NCBI GenBank assembly: GCA_964389525.1
Contig: CAYMEX010000029.1
Location: forward strand, 1-24,794
Source of the DNA: JAFLTL01 sp964389525
Lineage (GTDB): Bacteria; Bacteroidota; Bacteroidia; Bacteroidales; Muribaculaceae
Direction of reading: 5' to 3'
Length of the DNA stretch: 24,794 bases
Shown: positions 7,347-15,560 of the stretch, in pieces
How the letters are laid out: each line of letters opens with the position of its first letter
Position numbering within the stretch: the first letter of the stretch is position 1
Notes under the pieces: generated by a model
What the model saw: the letters and a program-made list of their open reading frames with translations, nothing else
The model's database searches: none
Told to the model about the DNA's origin: nothing
Program-made: the position numbers and the translations under genes

Positions 7347-8843
7347 TTATTTCACAAACTTGTTGATCGCGTCGATATATGCCTCGGCACTTGCCGCGAT
7401 GATGTCGGTGTTGGCCGAGAAGCCGTAGTAGTGGTTGCCGTCGTGCTCGACCGTCATGTGCACCTTGCCCACATCGTTGCTGCCCTTGTTGATGGCCTGG
7501 ATGAGGAACTCCTTGACGGTGGTGGTGCGGCGTATGATCTGCTTGATGGCCGAGAGCGCGGCGTCGACGGGGCCGTTGCCACTCGAGCATGCCTCGAATT
7601 TCTCGCCGGCGATGTCGAGACCGACACTGGCGACCGAGTGTATGCCGACTCCCGAAGTGACCTGGAGGAAATCGAGGGTGATGCGGCGCTTGGCCGAGCG
7701 ATGCTGTCCGGCAAGCATGAGCACGTCGTCGTCATTGATTTCTTTCTTTCTGTCGGCGAGTTTCAGGAACGACTCATAAGCCTTGTCGAGATGCTCTTTG
7801 TCGAGCTCGACGCCAAGCACATGCAGACGATGCTTGAGCGCGGCGCGTCCGCTGCGTGCTGTGAGCACAATCGAGTTCTCGTCGACGCCGACATCCTTGG
7901 GGTCGATGATCTCGTAGCTCTCGCGCTTCTTGAGCACTCCGTCCTGATGTATGCCTGAGGAGTGTGCGAAAGCGTTTCGCCCGACAATGGCCTTGTTGGG
8001 CTGCACGGGCATATTCATCAGGCTCGACACCAGACGGCTTACACCATATATCTTGGTGGCGTTGATGTTGGAGTCGATGTTGATCTCCTTGTGTGAGCGG
8101 AACGCCATGACGACCTCTTCGAGCGAAGTGTTGCCGGCACGCTCGCCTATACCGTTTATAGTCACCTCGGCCTGACGTGCACCGTTGACGATACCGGCCA
8201 CGGTGTTAGCGGTGGCCATGCCGAGATCGTTGTGGCAGTGTGTGGCGATGGTGACTTTGTCGATGCCGTTGACGTTCTCCATGAGATACTTGATCTTCTC
8301 GCCAAACTCCCACGGCATGCAATAGCCCGTGGTATCGGGGATGTTGACTACAGTGGCTCCGGCGTCGACAACGGCCTGTATCACCCGTGCGAGATACTCG
8401 TTTTCGGTGCGTCCGGCGTCTTCGGCATAGAACTGCACATCCTCGACATAACGCTTGGCGTATGCCACACATGCACGGGCGCGCTCAAGTATATCCTCGC
8501 GATTGGAGTTGAATTTATATTTTATATGGTAGTCGGATGTGCCGATGCCGGTGTGTATGCGGGCACGCTTGGCATATTTCAGGGCGTCGGCGGCCACACG
8601 TATATCATTCTCGACTGCACGTGTCAGGGCGCATATCGTGGGCCATGTCACTGCTTTCGAGATCTCTACAACCGAGTTGAAATCTCCCGGCGAAGACACC
8701 GGGAAACCGGCCTCAATCACGTCTACACCAAGCTCTTCGAGTGCTTTTGCAACCTCAATCTTCTCTACCGTATTAAGCTGGCAACCGGGTACCTGCTCCC
8801 CGTCGCGGAGAGTTGTATCAAAAATAAATAATCTGTCGCTCAT
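7347..8843 (-). CDS. leuA: 2-isopropylmalate synthase
   Basis: A 498-residue enzyme for the first committed step of leucine synthesis: acetyl-CoA plus 2-oxoisovalerate to 2-isopropylmalate. The catalytic barrel shows FDTTLRDGEQVPG (metal-binding Asp14), HTGIGTSD, and HCHNDLGMA with metal ligands His202 and His204. The C-terminal domain, about residue 390 onward, matches the leucine-sensing regulatory domain, so feedback inhibition by leucine is expected. I chose the ATG at 8843; a GTG lies immediately before it and would add one residue. First gene of the leuACDB operon, 27 bases after the likely -7 box. No leader peptide or T-box fits in that space. Confidence 0.95.
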   Translation of the reverse strand: MSDRLFIFDTTLRDGEQVPGCQLNTVEKIEVAKALEELGVDVIEAGFPVSSPGDFNSVVEISKAVTWPTICALTRAVENDIRVAADALKYAKRARIHTGIGTSDYHIKYKFNSNREDILERARACVAYAKRYVEDVQFYAEDAGRTENEYLARVIQAVVDAGATVVNIPDTTGYCMPWEFGEKIKYLMENVNGIDKVTIATHCHNDLGMATANTVAGIVNGARQAEVTINGIGERAGNTSLEEVVMAFRSHKEINIDSNINATKIYGVSRLVSSLMNMPVQPNKAIVGRNAFAHSSGIHQDGVLKKRESYEIIDPKDVGVDENSIVLTARSGRAALKHRLHVLGVELDKEHLDKAYESFLKLADRKKEINDDDVLMLAGQHRSAKRRITLDFLQVTSGVGIHSVASVGLDIAGEKFEACSSGNGPVDAALSAIKQIIRRTTTVKEFLIQAINKGSNDVGKVHMTVEHDGNHYYGFSANTDIIAASAEAYIDAINKFVK

Positions 8844-8870
8844 CACCTATGAATTTGAAAATTTAAGCCG

Positions 8871-8902
8871 CAAATTTAAGCATTCTTTAATCTATTTGCA
8901 AG
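8871..8902 (-). promoter_or_regulatory. Likely promoter of the leu operon
   Basis: On the minus strand TAAATTTG (8878-8871) is a full match to the TAnnTTTG -7 element. Upstream by 20 bases is CTTG (8902-8899), a three-of-four match to the -33 TTTG. Transcription would start near 8864, about 20 bases before the leuA ATG. The -33 box lies inside the last codons of mtnN. The short leader leaves no space for attenuation. Confidence 0.55.
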
Positions 8903-9567
8903 TTTTCTGCTGATTCGAGCACCTTTCTTACAACTTTAAATGTGGCTTTGGGCGCATCACTCCAGAAATCGGAGTACTGGGCTATGTTGTCGCCGTCGCC
9001 AGGCGTGTCGCTCACGACCCTGATAGCCGCAAACGGGATGTTGTTGAGGTAGCATGTCTGCGCTATGGCTCCCGACTCCATATCCACCGCCATGACGTCG
9101 GGGAAATTGCCGCGCAGAAACTCGACATCCTCCACCGTGGAGATGAAACGGTCGGACGAACAGATAAGACCGATCTTCACGCCATCGCTCTCGCCGACTC
9201 CAAGCGGGAAGGTGGGGAAATAAAGCGGACAATCGGCCGCCTCGCCCCACATCGTGCCGGGACCGCACCACACGTCGCCATAGACCACACGGTCGGCGAC
9301 AACGACATCGAGGATTCCGGCTCCGCCACCGGCTCCACCTGCAACGCCGCTGCTCATCACAAACGACGGGCTGAAACGGTCGATCATCGCCTGAGTGGCC
9401 AATGCGGCGTTAACTTTACCTATGCCGCTTTTCATCGCCACGATCTCATGCCGGCCTATACCGCCGCAATAAAACGTGAAACGGCCGTCGACAAACTCTC
9501 TGACGTCGTCGACCAACGGGAGAAGGAGCTCCAGCTCCTTGTCCATCGCAACAATTATTCCTATCAT
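8887..9567 (-). CDS. mtnN: 5'-methylthioadenosine/S-adenosylhomocysteine nucleosidase family protein
   Basis: A 226-residue nucleosidase of the MTA/SAH family. It hydrolyses methylthioadenosine and S-adenosylhomocysteine to adenine plus the thioribose or ribosylhomocysteine, recycling waste of SAM-dependent reactions. Conserved sites: MIGIIVAMDKEL with the catalytic-region Glu11, the GVAGG segment at about 74-78, the DMESGAIAQ motif with Glu164, and RVVSDTPG with Asp187. Length is normal. A related futalosine hydrolase (menaquinone route) is hard to exclude by eye, but no mqn genes are near. It starts in an ATGA overlap with murI and is the last gene of the response-regulator operon. Its 3' end holds the leu promoter. 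Confidence 0.85.
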   Translation of the reverse strand: MIGIIVAMDKELELLLPLVDDVREFVDGRFTFYCGGIGRHEIVAMKSGIGKVNAALATQAMIDRFSPSFVMSSGVAGGAGGGAGILDVVVADRVVYGDVWCGPGTMWGEAADCPLYFPTFPLGVGESDGVKIGLICSSDRFISTVEDVEFLRGNFPDVMAVDMESGAIAQTCYLNNIPFAAIRVVSDTPGDGDNIAQYSDFWSDAPKATFKVVRKVLESAENLQID

Positions 9568-10403
9568 AATACAATCTGAGTCGAACGGACACTCTTCCCC
9601 ATGAACAGCGATGCCAGTCCGTCGAATTTTTCGGGATCTTCGGTAGTGACGTATTCGACCGTCGCGCCACGCGAGCAGCGGCTGTCTATCTCGGGATGAC
9701 GCCGCAGATAATCGGCCAGACTCTCCGCCACAATCTCGCCCTGCGACACGATGCCTGTGCCTTCGGGCATATACTGCCTGATCTTCGCGGCAAGCAGCGG
9801 ATAATGCGTGCAGCCGAGTATCACGGTATCAATCTTACTGTCGGCGGCCATGAGACTGCCGACATATTTCTTCACAAAAAAATCGGCTCCCTCGCCGTCG
9901 GCCTCGCCATTCTCGACAAGGGGTACCCACATCGGGCACGCCTGTCCGCGGCAACTGAATGCAGGATAGAGCTTGCCGATCTCCATATCGTAGGAGCGTG
10001 AGGCGATAGTGCCGGGAGTGCCGAACACGCCGATATGCCCTGTCGCCGTCATCGACCCGAGCACCTCGACAGTGGGCCGGATTACCCCGAGCACCCTGCG
10101 GTCGGGCGCCATGACCGGCAGATCGACCTGCTGTATGGTGCGCAGCGCCTTGGCTGACGCTGTGTTACAAGCCAGTATGACAAGACTGCATCCGCGGTCA
10201 AACAGATATTTCACGGCTTCGAGCGTGAACCTGTAAACTATATCGAACGAACGCGTGCCGTAGGGAGCACGCGCATTATCGCCAAGATACAGATAATCAT
10301 ATCCGGGCAGCCTGCGGGCTATCTCACGCAGCACTGTAAGGCCGCCATAGCCGGAGTCGAAAACACCTACAGGACCTGCGACGTTCAGTTCTTTGGATTC
10401 CAT
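9564..10403 (-). CDS. murI: Glutamate racemase
   Basis: A 279-residue cytoplasmic racemase that makes D-glutamate for peptidoglycan. Both catalytic cysteines are in their motifs: Cys79 in ACNTASAK and Cys198 in GCTHYPLL. The N-terminal GVFDSGYGGLTVLREI and YLGDNARAPYG are also family signatures. The start is the only early Met and lies inside the 3' end of the kinase gene (19-base overlap). The stop overlaps the mtnN start by 4 bases. Position after a two-component system suggests shared expression with envelope signalling; that link is inference. Confidence 0.95.
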   Translation of the reverse strand: MESKELNVAGPVGVFDSGYGGLTVLREIARRLPGYDYLYLGDNARAPYGTRSFDIVYRFTLEAVKYLFDRGCSLVILACNTASAKALRTIQQVDLPVMAPDRRVLGVIRPTVEVLGSMTATGHIGVFGTPGTIASRSYDMEIGKLYPAFSCRGQACPMWVPLVENGEADGEGADFFVKKYVGSLMAADSKIDTVILGCTHYPLLAAKIRQYMPEGTGIVSQGEIVAESLADYLRRHPEIDSRCSRGATVEYVTTEDPEKFDGLASLFMGKSVRSTQIVL

Positions 10404-11803
10404 ACCGGTATGGTAAAGTTAAACTCCAGTCCGCCTCCGGCACGGTTGCGCACGTTTACCGTACCTCCCATGTTAATAAATGTGGATTTCACAATCGGCA
10501 GACCGAGCCCGGTGCCGCCTGTCTTGCGCGAGCGTCCCGTGTCTATGCGATAGAAACGGTCGAAGAGCCGCGGCAGATGCTCGGGCCCCACACCCGTGCC
10601 GTTGTCGTAGAATACAAATGAATAATGCGACGACGTTTTGCCGGTAAACAGCACCCCCATCTCCGTACCCTTGGAATAGGCGACGGCATTTTTGACAAGA
10701 TTCATCAGAGCGGCGCTTATAAGTGTCTCACTTCCCGAGACGATACAATGCGCCGGCACATCATATATAAACGTCATGTCACCTCCGATACCACTGTCGT
10801 CAATCTCATTTGTAAGATCGGCAAGCAATATGTTCATGTCGACCTCGCGCGGAGTGATCATGCCTCCGGCCTCGTCGAGCCGTGTCAGAGTCGAAAGATC
10901 GTCAAGCATCGTGCACAACCGCTCGACATGCTGCTGTGTCTTGCGCAGGAAATGCTGCCGCGACTGCACGTCCATGTCGGGATTTTCGACGAGTGTGTCG
11001 ACATATCCGCGCACGATGCCGACCGGAGTCTTCAGCTCATGGCCGACATTGTTGGCAAGCTGACGCTTTACCTTGATTTTCTCCTCTGTCGCACGAAGCG
11101 CGATACGGTGTTCGCGCTCATGAGCCGCCATCGCCACCTGACGCGACTTGTATATGTCGATGATCTGACGCGAGATATCGCCGAGCTCATCGTTAGGGAA
11201 TTTGCCAGTATCCGTGAAAGTGTCATCGCCGGCCGCAGCCTTGTCGGCGAAATCGCGCAGAAGCGTAATATTGCGTGCCTGATGATAGGCGGCGAAATAA
11301 ACCACCATCAACGCGCCTGCCGCAAGCAGAAGCATGAAGAACCAGTAGCCTGAGTTTTCCGTAGCCCATGCCCCTAACGAGACATCGAACGGAAGAGCGG
11401 CCATCACTTTTATCTCATGTCCGGGCGAATACTTCTCGTGATATGAGATAAACTCATCGCGCCTCTCTATATCCCCGTCGACGCTCATAGGCTCTCCCAG
11501 GCTGCGTATCACCTCTCCTGTCACAGGGTTAAGTAATGTTATGCGTATGCCTTTGAGATCGGTCTTGCCATAATACTGCTCGACAAACTCCAGAAAAGTG
11601 TCATAGTCGATACCCTGCTCATACATGTCGATAAACCGGTCGGCGATAAGCACGAGGTCGCTATGCACAGTATCTTCCTTGTAGTCTTTTTCCCTCTTAT
11701 AAGAGTACACAGCCATCACTGCGACAGTGGCAAGAATCAGCAACGCTGTCGGGACAAATATCCTGAGTCTGTAGTTGAATCTAAATTTCGTCCTGGAATC
11801 CAT
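10385..11803 (-). CDS. Membrane sensor histidine kinase
   Basis: A 472-residue inner-membrane kinase. TM1 is at about 16-34, an extracytoplasmic sensor region at 35-150, TM2 at about 152-172, then a HAMP-like linker, a HisKA domain and a HATPase domain. The phospho-accepting His255 lies in VGHELKTPVG. The N box holds Asn368 and Asn372, the G1 box is DNGTGVG at 400-406, and the G2 box is GGTGLGL at about 429-435. All catalytic motifs are intact. I chose the ATG at 11803 (MDSRTKFRF) because TM1 follows it directly; it overlaps the response-regulator gene by 23 bases. Overall layout resembles RprX-type kinases of Bacteroides, but I do not assign a symbol. Signal unknown. Confidence 0.9.
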   Translation of the reverse strand: MDSRTKFRFNYRLRIFVPTALLILATVAVMAVYSYKREKDYKEDTVHSDLVLIADRFIDMYEQGIDYDTFLEFVEQYYGKTDLKGIRITLLNPVTGEVIRSLGEPMSVDGDIERRDEFISYHEKYSPGHEIKVMAALPFDVSLGAWATENSGYWFFMLLLAAGALMVVYFAAYHQARNITLLRDFADKAAAGDDTFTDTGKFPNDELGDISRQIIDIYKSRQVAMAAHEREHRIALRATEEKIKVKRQLANNVGHELKTPVGIVRGYVDTLVENPDMDVQSRQHFLRKTQQHVERLCTMLDDLSTLTRLDEAGGMITPREVDMNILLADLTNEIDDSGIGGDMTFIYDVPAHCIVSGSETLISAALMNLVKNAVAYSKGTEMGVLFTGKTSSHYSFVFYDNGTGVGPEHLPRLFDRFYRIDTGRSRKTGGTGLGLPIVKSTFINMGGTVNVRNRAGGGLEFNFTIPVWNPKN

Positions 11804-12575
11804 AGCCGAATCCGAGTCGGGTGACAATGTGAGCCCCGTAGTCACCGAGCTTCTTGCGCAGACGCGCCATATTGGTGTCTATCGCGCGGTCTGTCACTAC
11901 CACATCGGCACCCCATATGTTCGCTATCAGCTCCTCGCGCGAGTAGATGCGGTTGCGGTGTGTAAGGAAAAACAGCAGTATATCGAGCTCTTTTTTTGTG
12001 AGACGCACAAGCTCGTCGTCGAGCGTACACGACTTGGCGTTACGGTTTATGCGCAATCCCTTGAACACTATATCGGGCTCGTGGTGCTCGTTGGAGGCAC
12101 CCTGACGCGTCGGCGCAGTCACTGTCTGCGTCTGATAAGGGGTTACCGTCTGTACAGATGCCGCGCCGCCTCCAAAGCGTGTAGTGTCATATCCCGGCGG
12201 GGTCACTCCCGAACGTCGCAACACAGCCTTGACACGCGCAATAACCTCACTGATCACAAACGGTTTAGTAATGTAATCGTCGGCACCTATGTTCAATCCC
12301 ATGACCGTCTCGTCCTCGCCACTGAGCGCCGAACAGAAAATTATGGGTTTATATTCCAGCGCCGGATTATTCTTGAGTTTCTTCGCAAAATCGAAGCCAC
12401 TCAGTCGGTCCATCATAATGTCGACGATAAACAACTGGTAAGGAGTGAGATCCATCTCCAATGCGTCCTCGGCGCTATATGCACAATCGGCCTCATAGCC
12501 CTCTTTTTCAAGGTTAAACCTAAGGATTTCGCAGATTGATTCCTCATCGTCAATCACCAATATTCTTGTCCTCAT
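11781..12575 (-). CDS. OmpR/PhoB-type response regulator
   Basis: A 264-residue DNA-binding regulator. The receiver domain (1-125) has the acidic pocket DD at 9-10, phosphoacceptor Asp52, Ser82 and Lys104 in YITKPF. A C-terminal winged helix (about 165-264) follows, ending in the GFGYGF segment typical of this family. The 35-40 residue Thr/Gln-rich linker between the domains is longer than usual. It resembles RprY of Bacteroides. It overlaps the kinase gene by 23 bases, so the two are a cognate pair. First gene of a four-gene operon (regulator, kinase, murI, mtnN). Target genes are not evident. Confidence 0.93.
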   Translation of the reverse strand: MRTRILVIDDEESICEILRFNLEKEGYEADCAYSAEDALEMDLTPYQLFIVDIMMDRLSGFDFAKKLKNNPALEYKPIIFCSALSGEDETVMGLNIGADDYITKPFVISEVIARVKAVLRRSGVTPPGYDTTRFGGGAASVQTVTPYQTQTVTAPTRQGASNEHHEPDIVFKGLRINRNAKSCTLDDELVRLTKKELDILLFFLTHRNRIYSREELIANIWGADVVVTDRAIDTNMARLRKKLGDYGAHIVTRLGFGYGFQDEI

Positions 12576-12633
12576 ACATATATGTTTTGCTGGCTTATAC
12601 AGCGTTAAAAACGAATGGTTATACTTCTTTTTG

Positions 12634-12641
12634 TAAAGATA
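12634..12641 (-). promoter_or_regulatory. Weak -7-like element upstream of the response-regulator operon
   Basis: The minus strand reads TATCTTTA here, one base short of TAnnTTTG. It would start transcription near 12628 with a leader of about 52 bases. I see no good -33 box at the usual distance, so the assignment is weak. Confidence 0.3.
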
Positions 12642-12663
12642 GCCAATAACTATGTTATATTGA

Positions 12664-12720
12664 GTTAAAACATGTTAACGACGACGCATTCCCAAGATCG
12701 CGGCACGTTTTTTGAACGTG
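12664..12720. promoter_or_regulatory. Two dyads in the divergent regulator/TPR intergenic region
   Basis: The 215-base gap between the divergent response-regulator and TPR genes holds GTTAA-N6-TTAAC (12664-12679) and CACGTT-N5-AACGTG (12704-12720). Both are perfect in their arms. They lie between the two predicted promoters and could be regulator-binding sites, for instance for autoregulation by the adjacent OmpR-type protein. No T-run follows, so neither is a typical terminator. Confidence 0.35.
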
Positions 12721-12750
12721 TATACACCCGGCACCCTTGCACAAGTTTGT

Positions 12751-12758
12751 TATATTTG
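12751..12758 (+). promoter_or_regulatory. -7 element of the TPR gene promoter
   Basis: TATATTTG is a full match to TAnnTTTG. It lies 32 bases before the ATG at 12791, giving a start site near 12765 and a short leader. A -33 TTTG at the usual distance is not evident. Confidence 0.5.
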
Positions 12759-12790
12759 CATAATCTTTACTCTCTCCATCAACACCCGAA

Positions 12791-14983
12791 ATGAAACTTA
12801 CCGACACGACGGCACTTGCCGAAAAAATATACTCGCTCACAGCCATCGGACACCTCCACGAGGCGTTCTCCAACCTGCATGCCCTCACCGAGGCAGCCAT
12901 GCAGTGGGATCTGACAGAGAAAGCCGGCGAGCTGGAACGCACCTACCGCTACCTGCTGCAGTATGCCATGACCGACACCGAGGATCCGGGCCGCGCCACG
13001 ACACTTCTCGGGCTGGCCGACGGCATACTGTCGGTGACCGACCAATGCACGCGGCGTGCACGCCTTGACAACAACTCGCCCGCTCTCTACTACAGCACCC
13101 TGCGCTACGAGCTGATGCAGCCCGACACCATAGCGTCGCTCATAGGGCGACACACATCCGATGCCTCGTCGGGGCTCTTCGGCGGCATACTCGGAGACAG
13201 CGCACAGCACAACGACCGCGAGAATGAAGAGCGCATGAAGCGCCGCATATTCAACCGCGTGTGGACAACTTTTCCCCTCTCACGTGCCGACACCGCAGCG
13301 ATCGACGAGGCACTGCGGTCGCCGCTTCTCCCCCACGATTTCAAGTCGCTGCTGATATCGGCCGTCATGCTCGGGGCTCTCGAGTTCTTTGAGGCAGCAC
13401 GCATAAGGCTGCTTCTCGAGTTTTACCGCGACTCGGCCGACAAGAGCCTGCGTGCTATAGCTCTGACAGCCGCGATAGTGGCGATGTCGCACAAGCCTGA
13501 GCGCACACGGGTGCCGGCAGTGAGCCGACCGACCGCGTCGGTAGCCGCCGCCTCCGACAGCACTTTCAGCACCGACCTGCGCATCGTCATCACCGAGCTG
13601 TCGCGCACACGCGATACCGAGCGCATCAACAAGAAGATGCGCGACGAGGTGATGCCGACCATAATGAGCATGCGTCCGAAATTTCAGCAGAGATTCACCG
13701 AAATAGATCCGGCCGACCTCGCCGACCCCGAGCAGTCGCCCGAATGGATGGAGATGCTCGACAAGAGCGGGCTCACCGACACCTTCCGCGAGATCTCGGA
13801 GATGCAGCAGGAAGGCGCCGACGTGATGATGAGCACTTTCACGCATCTAAAGTCTTTCCCGTTCTTCAACGACGCAGCCAACTGGTTTCTGCCTTTTGAC
13901 CCAGGACACACGTCGGTGACAGCTGCCGTAGACCCGGCATCGCCGATCGCACGCATGATCAACGCCTCGCCGATGCTATGCGACAGCGACAAATACTCCA
14001 TGGCATTCTCGCTGTCGATGATGCCCGGCCCTCAGCGCGACATGATCGCCTCGCAGCTCGAGGCACAGAAAGCCGAGATCGACGCAATCGCCGCCGACAT
14101 GATAAACCGCGACGAGACCGACACAAAAGCCGTCGTGAACCGCTACGTGCGCAACATCTACCGTTTCTTCAGGCTCTACAGGCGCAAAGTAGAGTTTCAC
14201 GACCCGTTTGCCGCGATGCCGTCGCCGCTCGACATACCTGCTATCGCGCCCTATCTGCGCACCAGCGACACAATAGCCGCTCTCGCCGAGTTCCACTTCA
14301 CACACCAGATGTGGGACGACGCGCTGCGCCTTTTCAACGAGCTCGACACGATCGCGCCGCCCGATGCGACGCTGTACCAGAAAATCGGGTTCTGCCATCA
14401 GAATCTCGGCGACATGAGCCACGCCCTCGACTACTATCTGCAGGCCGAGCTGCTCGACCCGTCGAGCCTGTGGACCCTGCGCCGCATAGCGTCGTGCTCA
14501 CGGACGACAGGACTGTGGCAACAGGCACTCGACTACTACCGCCGTATCGACGCCCAGGATCCCGACAAACCGGCCACGACACTCGCGATCGGCGAATGCC
14601 TCACCGAGCTCGACAAATATGCCGAGGCTGTCAAGGCTCTCTACAAAGCCGCTTATCTGCGACCCGGCTCAATGCCGACACTCCGGCGTCTCGCATGGGT
14701 CCTGCTGCTCAACGGCGACCTCGAGAACTCACGCAGGCAATATCAGAAGGTCATCGACGCGTCGCCGTCGCCCGCCGACTACATCAACATGGGGCACATT
14801 CACCTCATCGAGCACAACTACGGCGAGGCATCAAACGCCTATCGGCTCGCAATGACTCTCGGCGACATGACTCCCGCACAGCTGGTCGAGACCGTCGAGA
14901 CCGACATGCCGTATCTCACGAAAGCCGGTGCCGACCCGACCGTAATACCGCTTCTGCTCGACCACATCCTATATGAACTCTAA
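12791..14983 (+). CDS. Large tetratricopeptide-repeat protein, otherwise uncharacterised
   Basis: A 730-residue protein with no signal peptide or membrane segment, so probably cytoplasmic. About five TPR units lie in the C-terminal part, roughly residues 495-700. They show the usual spaced small and aromatic residues, for example LYQKIGFCHQNLGDMSHALDYY and ALDYYRRIDAQDPDKPATTL. TPR arrays form peptide- or protein-binding superhelices. The first 480 residues are largely helical in character and match no domain I can name. Similar TPR proteins are found in Bacteroidales. It is divergent from the response-regulator operon, and DUF4293 follows 55 bases later on the same strand. Function unknown; a scaffold role is inference. 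Confidence 0.85.
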   Translation: MKLTDTTALAEKIYSLTAIGHLHEAFSNLHALTEAAMQWDLTEKAGELERTYRYLLQYAMTDTEDPGRATTLLGLADGILSVTDQCTRRARLDNNSPALYYSTLRYELMQPDTIASLIGRHTSDASSGLFGGILGDSAQHNDRENEERMKRRIFNRVWTTFPLSRADTAAIDEALRSPLLPHDFKSLLISAVMLGALEFFEAARIRLLLEFYRDSADKSLRAIALTAAIVAMSHKPERTRVPAVSRPTASVAAASDSTFSTDLRIVITELSRTRDTERINKKMRDEVMPTIMSMRPKFQQRFTEIDPADLADPEQSPEWMEMLDKSGLTDTFREISEMQQEGADVMMSTFTHLKSFPFFNDAANWFLPFDPGHTSVTAAVDPASPIARMINASPMLCDSDKYSMAFSLSMMPGPQRDMIASQLEAQKAEIDAIAADMINRDETDTKAVVNRYVRNIYRFFRLYRRKVEFHDPFAAMPSPLDIPAIAPYLRTSDTIAALAEFHFTHQMWDDALRLFNELDTIAPPDATLYQKIGFCHQNLGDMSHALDYYLQAELLDPSSLWTLRRIASCSRTTGLWQQALDYYRRIDAQDPDKPATTLAIGECLTELDKYAEAVKALYKAAYLRPGSMPTLRRLAWVLLLNGDLENSRRQYQKVIDASPSPADYINMGHIHLIEHNYGEASNAYRLAMTLGDMTPAQLVETVETDMPYLTKAGADPTVIPLLLDHILYEL

Positions 14984-15038
14984 AAGCCACTGAAAACAGG
15001 CTATTAAACCACTCATAAAAAAACAACAATAAAAAAAT

Positions 15039-15458
15039 ATGGTCATACAACGCTGGCAATCTGTATTTCTGCTTCTTGCAGCCGTGTTCATGGGAGCCTA
15101 CAGCCTGCTCCCCGCAGCCACACTCTACGACAGCCCCGACATCGTAACCGTATTTCCGATCGACTTCCCGGGCAACTTTATCGGCAATATCATCATAGCG
15201 CTGCTGCTGTTTGTATCGATATTTCTATACCGCAACACACGTCTTCAGCGACGCATGCTTGCCGGCGCCATGATACTGATGCTGATTTCCGCCGCCGGCG
15301 GCCTTTTTGCCATCGGTCCGCTCCACGGCACCGAGCCCGACATCGTGTTCGGGTTCAGCTGCTGCTTCCTTCCGCTGGCTCTGATACTCACTTTCATGGC
15401 CTACCGCCACATTCTCGCCGACGAGAAACTGCTGCGTTCCTACGACCGTCTGCGCTGA
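15039..15458 (+). CDS. DUF4293 family membrane protein
   Basis: A 139-residue protein opening MVIQRWQSVFLLLAAVFM, typical of the Bacteroidetes-specific DUF4293 family. Four membrane segments are visible: about 6-27, 46-66, 72-92 and 101-123. The two-segment pairs are joined by short polar loops, and the C-terminus is charged and cytoplasmic in style. Length is normal. No function is established for the family to my knowledge. It lies 55 bases after the TPR gene and may share its transcript. A 12-bp hairpin covers its stop codon. Confidence 0.8.
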   Translation: MVIQRWQSVFLLLAAVFMGAYSLLPAATLYDSPDIVTVFPIDFPGNFIGNIIIALLLFVSIFLYRNTRLQRRMLAGAMILMLISAAGGLFAIGPLHGTEPDIVFGFSCCFLPLALILTFMAYRHILADEKLLRSYDRLR

Positions 15459-15475
15459 TATACTCAGCGCAGACG
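15447..15475 (+). terminator. Perfect 12-bp stem-loop at the DUF4293 stop codon, no U-tract
   Basis: Bases 15447-15458 pair perfectly with 15464-15475 around a 5-base TATAC loop. The left arm includes the last codons and the stop codon. No T-run follows, so it is not a standard Rho-independent terminator. It may stabilise the 3' end or help stop transcription. Confidence 0.45.
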
Positions 15476-15560
15476 CGGCGCGACCTATCAATATTTTGTG
15501 ATAAACGGCGCCAACATCCCGACTCTTTAAATCAATATATAAACTCTAATCATTACCATT

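Noticed and set aside
5903..7366. 487-codon open frame opposite leuC
   Set aside because: Antisense to an intact LeuC with all cluster cysteines; composition is typical of a shadow frame.
7281..7958. 225-codon open frame opposite the leuA 3' end
   Set aside because: Antisense to LeuA regulatory domain; no family match.
13978..14976. 332-codon open frame inside the TPR gene
   Set aside because: Arg/Ala-rich composition is a shadow of the TPR reading frame and it lacks any recognisable domain.
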